This document shows, piece after piece, positions 44,959-52,715 of a stretch of 64,000 bases of DNA. This stretch comes from Endozoicomonas sp965199185 (GTDB lineage Bacteria; Pseudomonadota; Gammaproteobacteria; Pseudomonadales; Endozoicomonadaceae). A program made the position numbers and the translations under genes. Where the stretch lies: contig CBDAQW010000039.1 in NCBI GenBank assembly GCA_965199185.1, positions 1 to 64,000 on the forward strand, in the 5' to 3' direction. The stretch's first letter is position 1; every line of letters begins with the position of its first letter. The notes beneath the pieces were generated by a model that saw only the letters and a program-made list of their open reading frames with translations, was not told the origin of the DNA and made no database searches.

Positions 44959-45318
44959 TCAGGCGGCAGGCTGATAGCACAATGTCGGATGTGCTTTTTT
45001 CTGATCGACTGGCAAGCCGTCCAGAAGCCAGTTCAGCTCACGACGGGTCAGAGTGATTGCCTGATTCGTCTTTTCATGATCAGGCCAATTGAAACGGCCT
45101 TTCTCGAGGCGACGGTAGTAAAGCCAGAACCCGTTAGTCTGCCAGTGCAGTATTTTGAGTTTGTTGCGTCCCCGGTTGCAGAATACGAACAGGCTTTCGG
45201 AGAACGGGTCAAGGTTCAGTACTTCGCTGGCGATCAGGGAGAGACCATCGATAGACTTGCGCATGTCGGTGACACCGGGAGCTAGATAGACCTTGAGGGA
45301 AGTCGCATCACCAATCAT
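44959..45318 (-). CDS. tnpB: IS66 accessory protein TnpB
   Basis: 119 residues. IS66 Orf2 family: VYLAPGVTDMRKSIDGLSLIA, LFVFCNRGRNKLKILHWQTNGFWLYYRRLEKGRFNWP and RRELNWLLDGLPV are the standard conserved stretches. It is required with TnpA and TnpC for transposition; its biochemical role is not settled. The start overlaps the tnpA stop by four bases. Confidence 0.95.
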   Translation of the reverse strand: MIGDATSLKVYLAPGVTDMRKSIDGLSLIASEVLNLDPFSESLFVFCNRGRNKLKILHWQTNGFWLYYRRLEKGRFNWPDHEKTNQAITLTRRELNWLLDGLPVDQKKAHPTLCYQPAA

Positions 45319-45647
45319 GCTGCAGCCTCCAGGGTTTGCAGTACGGTTCGCAAGGTCTGCGGATCGAATCCCGGTGCCAGTTCGATACGAAACCCGGAGG
45401 GGCTGGTCAGGGTGATGCCGGTACTTCCTGGTTGAGCAGGGAGCGAATTGGTTTCGATATGAGCTACAGTGACTGGTAATAGAGGGGTTGGACTTTTATC
45501 AGGGGTCGACTGTTGCCTGTAGCGACGACGGTAATAACCGAAAGATTTGATGGACAGTTTCTGCTGACGAGCGTATTCCGCCTGAGAAAGTCCGCTTTGC
45601 TGCCATTGTTCGATATGCTTAAACCAGAATTGTTGTTTTTCGGACAT
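45315..45647 (-). CDS. tnpA: IS66 accessory protein TnpA (helix-turn-helix)
   Basis: 110 residues. N-terminal helix-turn-helix (FKHIEQWQQSGLSQAEYARQ then LSIKSFGYYRRRYRQ) as in IS66 Orf1, then a variable linker and a short C-terminal region (FRIELAPGFDPQTLRTVLQTLEAA). First gene of the three, with GGAGGT upstream of the ATG at 45647. Confidence 0.93.
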   Translation of the reverse strand: MSEKQQFWFKHIEQWQQSGLSQAEYARQQKLSIKSFGYYRRRYRQQSTPDKSPTPLLPVTVAHIETNSLPAQPGSTGITLTSPSGFRIELAPGFDPQTLRTVLQTLEAAA

Positions 45648-45958
45648 GTTACCTCCTGAAAGCTGGAAGCATCAGTATCCGGACTGGTGGTCAGGCTGGG
45701 TAGATGGTTTTTGGCTGACGCTTACGACAAAAAAACTCATCAGCAGGTGTTTTTGACAGAAAAAATTTAAGTAAAGGTAGTGGCAATTAAAAACTTACCC
45801 GTTCTGGTACAATTGACTGTCGCCTTACAATCTATGCTGATTGTCAGGGTTTGTCTCAGTCCTCATCCCATGCTTTTTCTTCAACCAACGTCTGTCGTGC
45901 CGTTTTTGCGGTAACAAGTGCCCACAATACTCCGGTAAGGTTTTCTATGCCGCCACCC

Positions 45959-47017
45959 TTACCGACATATCGCCTTGTATACCGAAAACCCATCCCGCCT
46001 TAACAACGTTTCACAATGCCCAAAAGTACTTTTGATAATGGGCGGGTATTTCAGAAAACTATTTGCAACAATTCTCAATTCACCGCCAGGCTTGAGAAAC
46101 CTTAGCGAGTTCGCGAGAAACTGCTCTGTGACGACATAATGCGTTTTCACACCCTGATGAAAGGGAGGATTGGAGATAATCAGATCAAAACTGCCTTCTA
46201 CCTCTGAAAGACCATCACTGGCAATAACCTCAAATGAATCGACCTGCAGAGCGGATAGTGTTTTGCGGCTGCTTCTCAGAGCCAGTGCGTCACAATCCAC
46301 CAGAGTCAATGTGCGCTGCCCCTGCATCTGTTGAATACAGGCAGATATCACGCCAGCACCGCAGCCAAAGTCGAGCACTCTGCCCTCTGGCAAGGTGTCA
46401 AAAGTATCGAGCAAAACTCTGGTTCCTACATCAAGCCTGCCATGACTGAATACCCCCGGCAGAGAGTAAATGGGCAAAGTGCTGTCTTGAAATTCAGCAG
46501 CAAATGTCTGCCAGTGCTGATTCATATCAAAGCCTGATGCTGTTTGCAGTGATTCTGACGCTTCCAGTAAGACACAATGCCGGGCATTATCGACAGCAGT
46601 CACTACCGAAAAACTGTTCTTAAGGCGTTTTTTCCAGGATTTAATGCCTTCACTATTTTCTCCCACCAGCCAGAGAGTGCCGTTTTCGGCAAGAAGGGAT
46701 TGTGCCATCAACAACCAGAAATCCATGAGAGGTTTACTTTTCTGAAGAAATAACAGAATGCCATCAAATGACTGACCGTTGGGATGGTCAAAAACGGGTG
46801 CATAACTCAGCGATAATGCGGGTTGATCTTCCCATTCGCGGTGCATCTGCCGAACGTCGGAAAAATCACGGCTCAGCCCGGTAATCTGTTTTGCAATATT
46901 GTCCGACAGCAGCGCCGTCGCCAGATGATCTGCGGGCATCCCCACCATCAGCAACTGCTGGCATTCCAGCCGCTCACTATTTCGTAAAATTAACTGAGAA
47001 GGGTTTGAAAAGTGCAT
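45959..47017 (-). CDS. rsmC: 16S rRNA (guanine1207-N2)-methyltransferase
   Basis: 352 residues (E. coli RsmC 343). It methylates G1207 of 16S rRNA. A degenerate N-terminal methyltransferase-like half (about 1-170) is followed by an active C-terminal half: LPGVFSHGRLDVGTRVLLDT, the SAM loop RVLDFGCGAGVISACI, TLVDCDALALRSSRKTL and the catalytic IISNPPFHQGVKTHYVVTEQFL. RlmG is a paralogue with the same fold; the FSHGRLDVGT stretch and length favour RsmC. Single gene, 225 bp downstream of the IS66 right end. Confidence 0.9.
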   Translation of the reverse strand: MHFSNPSQLILRNSERLECQQLLMVGMPADHLATALLSDNIAKQITGLSRDFSDVRQMHREWEDQPALSLSYAPVFDHPNGQSFDGILLFLQKSKPLMDFWLLMAQSLLAENGTLWLVGENSEGIKSWKKRLKNSFSVVTAVDNARHCVLLEASESLQTASGFDMNQHWQTFAAEFQDSTLPIYSLPGVFSHGRLDVGTRVLLDTFDTLPEGRVLDFGCGAGVISACIQQMQGQRTLTLVDCDALALRSSRKTLSALQVDSFEVIASDGLSEVEGSFDLIISNPPFHQGVKTHYVVTEQFLANSLRFLKPGGELRIVANSFLKYPPIIKSTFGHCETLLRRDGFSVYKAICR

Positions 47018-47247
47018 TCGGGCTCATATCATCTCGCCAACCACAATTGATGGATGCGCCGTTATACCGGAACTGAGCCACCCTGTTCAATGGGTTTTCA
47101 CTGTAACACGAAGCTATTTGACGACAAACCGGTGCTTATCAATGTCAATTATCCGTCGAAATTTGTAATGGAACCAAATTCTTACCTTGAGACCATCTTC
47201 TATAGTGATTGGGAAGGCTATTGGATTTATTCAAGAGGTAAAGGATT

Positions 47248-48384
47248 ATGTCAGGTAATATCAGCGGTCAATCGCCAGTCACAACCGGTACACCCACACC
47301 AACCAGCGAACCCATCACCAACGACCTTAAAGCTGAAGATGATACACAGGTTGGTAAAACCACTGACAAACGTACTGTTACATCAGAAACCGTTGACCCA
47401 AAAGTAAAACGCTCAGCTGAAGACACAGACGAAAAAACAAAATCCACGAAAAAGAGACTGAAAAAGCGAACAATTTCAGAGTCAGAACAGGCGCCAAAAA
47501 AGAAAAAAAGTAGAAAGGCTGCAGGTACCAAAAAGGCAGTTCAAGCCAAAAAAAATGCCGCTGCTAAAAAGCTGAAGCATTTTTTTGCTCAGATAAAAAG
47601 AGTCATTAACCAGACGAATTTCAAGACAATTCCCAAGTCTACGACAGACCAACTTAAACAACACTTGCATCATGGCCATGAAATTTTCGGTCACATCAAC
47701 TCGTGGAACCTGAAGGTCAACCGACTGGATAGATATAAAGCTCAAGGCTTAACCCACTCCGAAGAGCGAAAAAGCCTTAAAAAAAGCTTATCGGAAACCA
47801 AGTCTGATTTAAAAAATGCAATGAAATACGTCCAATCCATGGACAATTTGGACAATCATAAAAAAAAGGTTTCTCGATTAGACGCTCAGCAGTCTCAAGA
47901 TAGCAAGATAGATAATGCCAGACAGAGTCCTCAGACCTGGGTAAAAAAAACCAAAGATGATGAGCTTCCACTCCCACCCACTCAAGATCAGTTGAAAGCC
48001 ATGCAAAACGGCGCGACTCCAACATCACCAACTGCTCCTGCTGATGACATGCCTGTACCTCCACCACCACCTGCTCCTGCTGCCCCACAACAAGCCGCAG
48101 TCGGAAAACAACCTAAAAAACCGCCTGTTGATTTAACCCAAGCATTGAAAAGTGCAGTGAGCGGCAATCAACTAAACCATGTTGAGCCAAACAGGAGTAA
48201 GTCTAAGTCCAATCCACTGATTTCTAAGGAGCTATTGGAGAGTACTAAGCTTAAGACTCATACGGAAGAGAAAAAAGTTGTACCGCGTGAGCCTAGCGAG
48301 CTTGAGCTTACCATGCAAAAACGAGCCGATAGACTAGCCAAAAAACAAGTCTCTGATGAAACCAAACCATCTGGAAGCGCTTAA
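47248..48384 (+). CDS. Effector-like protein: basic clusters, PTAP, polyproline and WH2-like motif
   Basis: 378 residues, not a recognised family. The first 27 residues are Ser/Thr/Pro/Gly-rich, like type III secretion signals. Then come two nuclear-localisation-like basic clusters (KKRLKKR 68-74, PKKKKSRK 83-90), a helical/coiled-coil region (about 100-215), PTAP (261-264), polyproline PVPPPPPAPAAP (269-280), and a WH2-like stretch DLTQALKSAVSGNQLNHVE (295-313) matching the pattern L-x2-(I/A)-x2-G-x2-L-x2-V of actin-binding WH2 motifs. There is no signal peptide or membrane segment. Very Lys-rich and A-rich in codons compared with the flanking rsmC and yciA. Inferred: a secreted protein acting on host cytoskeleton or nucleus. 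An ordinary low-complexity protein cannot be excluded. Confidence 0.8.
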   Translation: MSGNISGQSPVTTGTPTPTSEPITNDLKAEDDTQVGKTTDKRTVTSETVDPKVKRSAEDTDEKTKSTKKRLKKRTISESEQAPKKKKSRKAAGTKKAVQAKKNAAAKKLKHFFAQIKRVINQTNFKTIPKSTTDQLKQHLHHGHEIFGHINSWNLKVNRLDRYKAQGLTHSEERKSLKKSLSETKSDLKNAMKYVQSMDNLDNHKKKVSRLDAQQSQDSKIDNARQSPQTWVKKTKDDELPLPPTQDQLKAMQNGATPTSPTAPADDMPVPPPPPAPAAPQQAAVGKQPKKPPVDLTQALKSAVSGNQLNHVEPNRSKSKSNPLISKELLESTKLKTHTEEKKVVPREPSELELTMQKRADRLAKKQVSDETKPSGSA

Positions 48385-48418
48385 CCCGACCTTTTTCCTC
48401 AAAAATATCCAATGACCA

Positions 48419-48446
48419 GGGTGCTGATCCTTCAGCATCCTTTTTT
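48419..48446 (+). terminator. Rho-independent terminator after effector-like gene 1
   Basis: A 9-bp stem, GGGTGCTGA (48419-48427) with TCAGCATCC (48432-48440) including one wobble pair, has a TCCT loop and is followed directly by T6. Confidence 0.85.
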
Positions 48447-48535
48447 ATGTTATAAAAGCTATATATTTCAAAGCATTGACGACAACTCACAGGCATCATA
48501 GGATGGCGCCGCTTGTCACAATGGAGTTTTGAAGT

Positions 48536-48919
48536 ATGACTGAGCCAAGAGGCAATCTGGTGTTACGAACTCTGGCTATGCCCGGAGATACTAATCCAAA
48601 CGGCGATATTTTCGGGGGATGGATTATGTCCCAGATGGATATCGCCGGAGGTCTGGCTGCCAAGGATTGCAGTAGCTCCAGAGTTTCTACAGTGGCTGTT
48701 GAATCCATGTCTTTCCACACACCCGTCAAAGTGGGAAGTGTGGTTTGCTGTTATGCTGAAATTCTCCGCATTGGCATAACGTCCATGCGAATTAATCTGG
48801 AAGTCTGGGTACTCTCTCACCCTTACCAAAAAGGGATGCGCACTAAAGTGACTGAAGGTGTTTTTACGTATGTTGCGATTGATGAACAAGGTCGCCCAAT
48901 CCCGGTCAATCGGGATTAA
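48536..48919 (+). CDS. yciA: Acyl-CoA thioesterase YciA
   Basis: 127 residues (E. coli YciA 132). Hotdog-fold thioesterase hydrolysing a broad range of acyl-CoAs in the cytoplasm. The match to E. coli is strong: GNLVLRTLAMPGDTNPNGDIFGGWIMSQMDIAGG (with catalytic Asp in the NGDIFGGW stretch), VESMSFHTPVKVGSVVCCYAEI and EGVFTYVAIDEQGRPIPV. A stem-loop at 48927-48956 follows the stop. It is a housekeeping gene sitting between the two effector-like genes. Confidence 0.95.
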   Translation: MTEPRGNLVLRTLAMPGDTNPNGDIFGGWIMSQMDIAGGLAAKDCSSSRVSTVAVESMSFHTPVKVGSVVCCYAEILRIGITSMRINLEVWVLSHPYQKGMRTKVTEGVFTYVAIDEQGRPIPVNRD

Positions 48920-48926
48920 TCCCTTT

Positions 48927-48956
48927 AGCAATCTTCCTTAAACCGGGGAGATTGCT
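48927..48956 (+). terminator. Hairpin after yciA
   Basis: AGCAATCTTCC (48927-48937) pairs with GGGAGATTGCT (48946-48956) with one wobble. No T tract follows, so termination is uncertain. Confidence 0.4.
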
Positions 48957-49012
48957 TAGAATAGCCCGGCAACCTCCTCCATTATTTTTCACCTCCATCA
49001 GGTTCCTCATTG

Positions 49013-49633
49013 ATGAAACAGAAAACGATTCTTGTCGGTATAGCGGGCGCTTCAGCATCCGGAAAAAGTCTGCTGGCAGAGACTCTGGTTGAAGAACTGC
49101 AATCTGAACATCTGTGCGTTATTTCCGAAGACTCTTACTATAACGATCAGACTCACATGAAGATGGAAGAACGGGTACGTACCAACTACGACCACCCGGA
49201 ATCCATGGATCACGACCTGATGCTTCAGCACATGCAACTATTGAAAGACGGTCAGAGTGTAGAAGTACCTCTGTATGACTACACGGAGCACAACCGCAAA
49301 CCCGAAACACGTCATATAGAACCTGCCAGAGTAGTCATTATCGAAGGCATTCTACTCTTCACTAATCCTAAAATACGGGAAGCCTTTGACCTCCGTTTTT
49401 TTATGGATACACCTCTGGATATCTGCCTGATCCGCCGAATGAAGCGGGATATTATCAGCCGTGGTCGGGATGTCGATTCCGTCATCAGACAATACCTTGA
49501 AACAGTACGCCCGATGTACCTGCAGTTTATCGAGCCATCGAGACAGCATGCCGACCTGATTATTCCTCACGGAGGCAAAAATCGCATAGCCATCGACTTG
49601 ATAAAAACTAAAGTACTTGATCTGATCGACTAA
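49013..49633 (+). CDS. udk: Uridine kinase
   Basis: 206 residues (E. coli 213) from ATG 49013; a TTG at 49010 precedes it. It phosphorylates uridine and cytidine in pyrimidine salvage. P-loop GIAGASASGKSLLAETL, VISEDSYYNDQTHM, NYDHPESMDHDL, the nucleoside-binding VPLYDYTEHNRKPET, VVIIEGILLFTNPKIRE and the lid Arg residues RRMKRDIISRGRDVDSVIRQY are all present. Complete, no defects. Intergenic hairpin-forming sequence (GGGGTGTT 49686-49693 with AACACCCC 49720-49727) lies downstream. Confidence 0.94.
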   Translation: MKQKTILVGIAGASASGKSLLAETLVEELQSEHLCVISEDSYYNDQTHMKMEERVRTNYDHPESMDHDLMLQHMQLLKDGQSVEVPLYDYTEHNRKPETRHIEPARVVIIEGILLFTNPKIREAFDLRFFMDTPLDICLIRRMKRDIISRGRDVDSVIRQYLETVRPMYLQFIEPSRQHADLIIPHGGKNRIAIDLIKTKVLDLID

Positions 49634-49791
49634 TCTTCCGCTTCAGCTATTGAACCACAGCTAAAGTCGCTTTTATTAAAGCGCGGGGGTGTTCACAACT
49701 GGACATACAATCAGCTGTTAACACCCCATAATTAAAGTTATCTATTGAGGGTCGGATAAAAAGACAAAGAACTTCAATCAGGACATCGACA

Positions 49792-51333
49792 ATGAGCCAG
49801 CCAATAGGTGGTCCGACTGGGCCCCAAACGCTAAAGACAAATTTATCAGCACCAGAAAACACAGAAGCTCAAACAGGTGTTAGGTTTGGTCGAAAAGTCA
49901 AAAAGGAAAGTCCAAAAAAATGGTTCATTTCTAAATGGTTTTCAAAGCAAGGAAAACAGCTCAATGAGCGTAACATTAAGTCAGCAAAACCCAACAAACA
50001 CCTTTCTCAGACGAAGCAGTCTGCCCAAGAATTCGATAAACCGCTCAGTACAGCTGATCGTTCTCGCTCGAAAGAACATTATAAAATTGAAAAAGAGAAA
50101 CTTAAGAACAAAGGTTATTCTTCAGAGCAGATAAAAAATATACTTACAAATGCAGCAAGAGAGGCTGCCAATAGCGATAAAACAATCGATAACCTACTTG
50201 CAGAAATCCCTGTTAACAAAAAACAAGCAGAAAAATATGAAGAGGCTGCCAAAAAAGAGCTGGTTAAAAAGGGATACACCTTAAACGCAGCCAAGTCCGC
50301 AATAAAACAACAACAAAAACAGTTTGGTTCTGATCTGTCAGCTTTCAAAGACTGGTACAAATCGATTCCTGAAAATCCGAGAAACTCTCGGTCTGCATCA
50401 AAAACTCAAACCCTGACACCTCAGAATAACCAAACTACTAAAACACAGGGACAACCAGCAGCATCACGATCACCAAAAAGACCAAATACACCCCCACCTC
50501 CTCCCCCAGGAGCAGGTCAGAAGGCTTCAAGGTCTGGATCAAAAAGACCAAATACACCCCCACCACCGCCCCCAGGAGCAGGTCAGAAGGCTTCAAGGTC
50601 TGGATCAAAAAGACCAAGTACACCCCCACCACCCCCTCCTCTGAAGGTGGACACGAACGCTGTTGACCAAAAACAACAAGCACCGTTCGATGCAAAAAGG
50701 AACGAACACCTGAGCCAAATCAGAAAAGGTATTCAGTTGAGACCAACACCCAGTGCGTCTGATCAGGCACAAACTAATAGACCAGGATCGAACCCTGACA
50801 CAAAAGCAAAAGCAACGGGCGCAGAAGATGATTCAACTCAGTATTTAACGAATAAGATTACTCAACGCCGGTCAGACATGAATCTGGATGATACCGTTGA
50901 TCATGAGTCTTCATTGCCAGAACCACCCACTTACGAACAAACAATGGTTGGCAGAGGTATAAAAGTTGCAACTCCACCAGCTCAACAAACTCCCCCCACT
51001 CCTCCTCCACAATCAGCAAAGCCAAAAGTACAAACACCTGAAAATCCAGGTAGTGGAACTAAAATGCCAACCCCGCCACGCCCCCCAGTTCCTCCAAAAC
51101 CCCAAACGCTCAGCCCGGGGGATGGAATTATTGCTGATATCAAGGCAAGACGTGCCAAAAGTAAAGCGAGTAATGCAGGCTCACCAAAAAACAACCCAGC
51201 CAACCATTCTGACAACCCGATAGCAGACGCTCTATCCGATGCGATCAACAAAGCTAAGCTTCCTGATAGTGCCGATAGAGGCAATAACAGCGGCAAGGGT
51301 ACTGAAGAAGATAATGATGGCGAGTGGGTATAA
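49792..51333 (+). CDS. WASP-like effector candidate: polyproline repeats, WH2, PPxY, acidic Trp tail
   Basis: 513 residues, no known bacterial family recognised. Order: Ser/Pro/Gly-rich N-terminus without signal peptide; a Lys-rich helical region (about 80-200); three 22-residue repeats each with PPPPPP (234-239, 256-261, 278-283); a WH2 motif RNEHLSQIRKGIQLRPTP (303-320), very close to WASP's LLDQIRQGIQLNKTP; PPTY (378-381, PPxY); a PxxP/SH3-ligand stretch PTPPRPPVPPKP (426-437); a helix NPIADALSDAINKAKL (475-490) that aligns with the WASP central motif; and an acidic end EEDNDGEWV (505-513) with Trp512, as in Arp2/3-binding tails. This is the V-C-A order of nucleation-promoting factors such as WASP and Rickettsia RickA. 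A host Arp2/3 activator is the inferred role. AGGA precedes the ATG. Confidence 0.8.
   Translation: MSQPIGGPTGPQTLKTNLSAPENTEAQTGVRFGRKVKKESPKKWFISKWFSKQGKQLNERNIKSAKPNKHLSQTKQSAQEFDKPLSTADRSRSKEHYKIEKEKLKNKGYSSEQIKNILTNAAREAANSDKTIDNLLAEIPVNKKQAEKYEEAAKKELVKKGYTLNAAKSAIKQQQKQFGSDLSAFKDWYKSIPENPRNSRSASKTQTLTPQNNQTTKTQGQPAASRSPKRPNTPPPPPPGAGQKASRSGSKRPNTPPPPPPGAGQKASRSGSKRPSTPPPPPPLKVDTNAVDQKQQAPFDAKRNEHLSQIRKGIQLRPTPSASDQAQTNRPGSNPDTKAKATGAEDDSTQYLTNKITQRRSDMNLDDTVDHESSLPEPPTYEQTMVGRGIKVATPPAQQTPPTPPPQSAKPKVQTPENPGSGTKMPTPPRPPVPPKPQTLSPGDGIIADIKARRAKSKASNAGSPKNNPANHSDNPIADALSDAINKAKLPDSADRGNNSGKGTEEDNDGEWV
50475..50640 (+). repeat. 66-bp tandem repeat encoding polyproline modules
   Basis: Units at 50475-50540, 50541-50606 and a partial third from 50607 encode SKRPNTPPPPPPGAGQKASRSG and variants. 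The third changes Asn to Ser and ends in LK after the prolines. Proline codons differ slightly between copies (CCTCCTCCCCCA versus CCACCGCCCCCA), so these copies are older than those in the giant gene. Confidence 0.9.
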
Positions 51334-51350
51334 ACTGGCTTTTATAGAAG

Positions 51351-51533
51351 CTTATGGTTATGTATACTCGCCCGGTATAAGCGTCACAAGTACGCTTCAG
51401 TAATGCAGTTTTTTTTGCACCTTAAAAGATTGCCAGCAGCTTTGATTATGTCTGCATGCTGCGACTGTAGCGTACCGGCGCATCCCGGCTTCAACTCCGA
51501 GACCTCCCTGGCACGTCTTATGGTTATGTATAC
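51351..51533. repeat. 17-bp direct repeat upstream of guaC
   Basis: CTTATGGTTATGTATAC occurs at 51351-51367 and again at 51517-51533, 166 bp apart, in the non-coding region between the WASP-like gene and guaC. Between them are a hairpin (AAGCGT 51379-51384 with ACGCTT 51392-51397) and a T8 run (51409-51416) that could together end the upstream transcript. Significance unknown. Confidence 0.6.
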
Positions 51534-51616
51534 GGTCGCTTGTACCTCACCATTGGGTAAACCATTTTTTAATAACAATGAACCTGTTGCGAGTGTTAAA
51601 CCTCGCAGGAATGACT

Positions 51617-52657
51617 ATGCGCGTAGAAGCTGATATCAAGCTGGGTTTTAAAGACGTTCTGTTCCGCCCAAAACGTTCCACTCTGAAAAGCCGTTCCCAG
51701 GTGAGTCTGGAGCGCACTTTCAGGTTTGTTCATACCGATCAGGAATGGACAGGTGTTCCGGTGATTGCCGCCAATATGGATACCGTCGGTACTTTCGAGA
51801 TCGCCCTGGCTCTGGCGGAGCACAAAATGCTCACTGCCGTTCACAAACATTACACCGTTGAAGAGTGGAATGCTTTCCTGAACCGTGCACCAGCCGGCAT
51901 TGAAAACCACATCATGATCAGCAGCGGTACCTCCGATGCCGACTTTGCCAAAATGGGTGAGATTCTCGCCATCAATGACCAGTTGCGCTTTATCTGCATT
52001 GATGTCGCCAATGGGTATTCTGAACACTTCGTTCAGTTTGTTGCCAAAGTTCGTAAAGCACATCCAAACAAAGTGATTGTTGCTGGTAATGTTGTTACCG
52101 GTGAGATGGTGGAAGAACTGATTCTCAAAGGTGCCGATATCGTCAAGGTCGGCATTGGCCCTGGTTCAGTCTGCACCACACGAGTCAAAACCGGTGTTGG
52201 TTATCCTCAACTGTCAGCCACCATTGAGTGTGCCGATGCCGCTCACGGCGTCGGTGGTCAGGTCATCTCTGACGGCGGTTGTACCTGCGCGGGTGATGTT
52301 TCCAAAGCCTTTGGCGGCGGTGCTGATTTCGTTATGATCGGCGGCATGTTTGCCGGTCATGATGAATCCGGCGGCGAACTGGTGGAAGAGGATGGGAAAC
52401 AGTTCAAACTGTTCTATGGCATGAGCTCACAGACGGCAATGGACAAGCATTCCGGCGGCGTTGCTAACTATCGCGCCTCTGAAGGCAAAACAGTGAAAGT
52501 CCCTTATCGTGGTCCGGTGTTTGAAACGGTTCAGGATATTCTTGGCGGCGTTCGCTCCACCTGCACCTATGTGGGAGCTGCACAATTAAAAGAGTTGAGT
52601 AAGCGCACCACGTTTATCCGGGTGCAGGAACAGGAAAACCGCATATTCAATGGATGA
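51617..52657 (+). CDS. guaC: GMP reductase
   Basis: 346 residues (E. coli 347). It reduces GMP to IMP with NADPH in purine salvage. The start at ATG 51617 (MRVEADIKLGFKDVLFRPKRSTL) matches E. coli and has AGGA six bases upstream; an ATG at 51611 is too close to that site, and the frame is open to 51578. IMPDH/GMPR barrel features: NMDTVGTFEIA, the active-site Cys in VKVGIGPGSVCTTRVKTGVG, SDGGCTCAGDVSKAFGGGADFVMIG and FYGMSSQTAM. It is followed by a strong terminator. Confidence 0.96.
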   Translation: MRVEADIKLGFKDVLFRPKRSTLKSRSQVSLERTFRFVHTDQEWTGVPVIAANMDTVGTFEIALALAEHKMLTAVHKHYTVEEWNAFLNRAPAGIENHIMISSGTSDADFAKMGEILAINDQLRFICIDVANGYSEHFVQFVAKVRKAHPNKVIVAGNVVTGEMVEELILKGADIVKVGIGPGSVCTTRVKTGVGYPQLSATIECADAAHGVGGQVISDGGCTCAGDVSKAFGGGADFVMIGGMFAGHDESGGELVEEDGKQFKLFYGMSSQTAMDKHSGGVANYRASEGKTVKVPYRGPVFETVQDILGGVRSTCTYVGAAQLKELSKRTTFIRVQEQENRIFNG

Positions 52658-52679
52658 TTGATAGATGCAGGAAATAAAA

Positions 52680-52707
52680 GGTCGCTAATGATCAGCGGCC
52701 TTTTTTT
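52680..52707. terminator. Bidirectional terminator between guaC and pflA
   Basis: GGTCGCT (52680-52686) pairs with AGCGGCC (52694-52700) with one wobble, followed by T7 on the plus strand. On the minus strand the same hairpin is followed by TTTTATTT, so it can also end the pflA transcript. Confidence 0.85.
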
Positions 52708-52715
52708 ATTTGTCA

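Larger units (their letters stand above)
43330..45725 (-). mobile_element. Complete IS66-family insertion sequence, 2396 bp
   Basis: Imperfect 28-bp terminal inverted repeats occupy 43330-43357 and 45698-45725; read inward both start GTAAGCG and end CCATCTACCC. The 8-bp sequence GACAAAAA lies directly outside each end (43322-43329 and 45726-45733), the target duplication size of the IS66 family. Three genes, tnpA-tnpB-tnpC, are all on the minus strand and intact, so the element could be active. It sits in an intergenic region and interrupts no recognisable gene. Confidence 0.96.

Noticed and set aside
43253..45958. Gene interrupted by the IS66 element
   Set aside because: Joining the flanks after removing the element and one target copy gives no open frame or recognisable protein; the site is intergenic.
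45841..46035. 64-codon frame overlapping the rsmC 3' end
   Set aside because: Cys-rich by chance, overlaps rsmC antisense, no ribosome-binding site or family.
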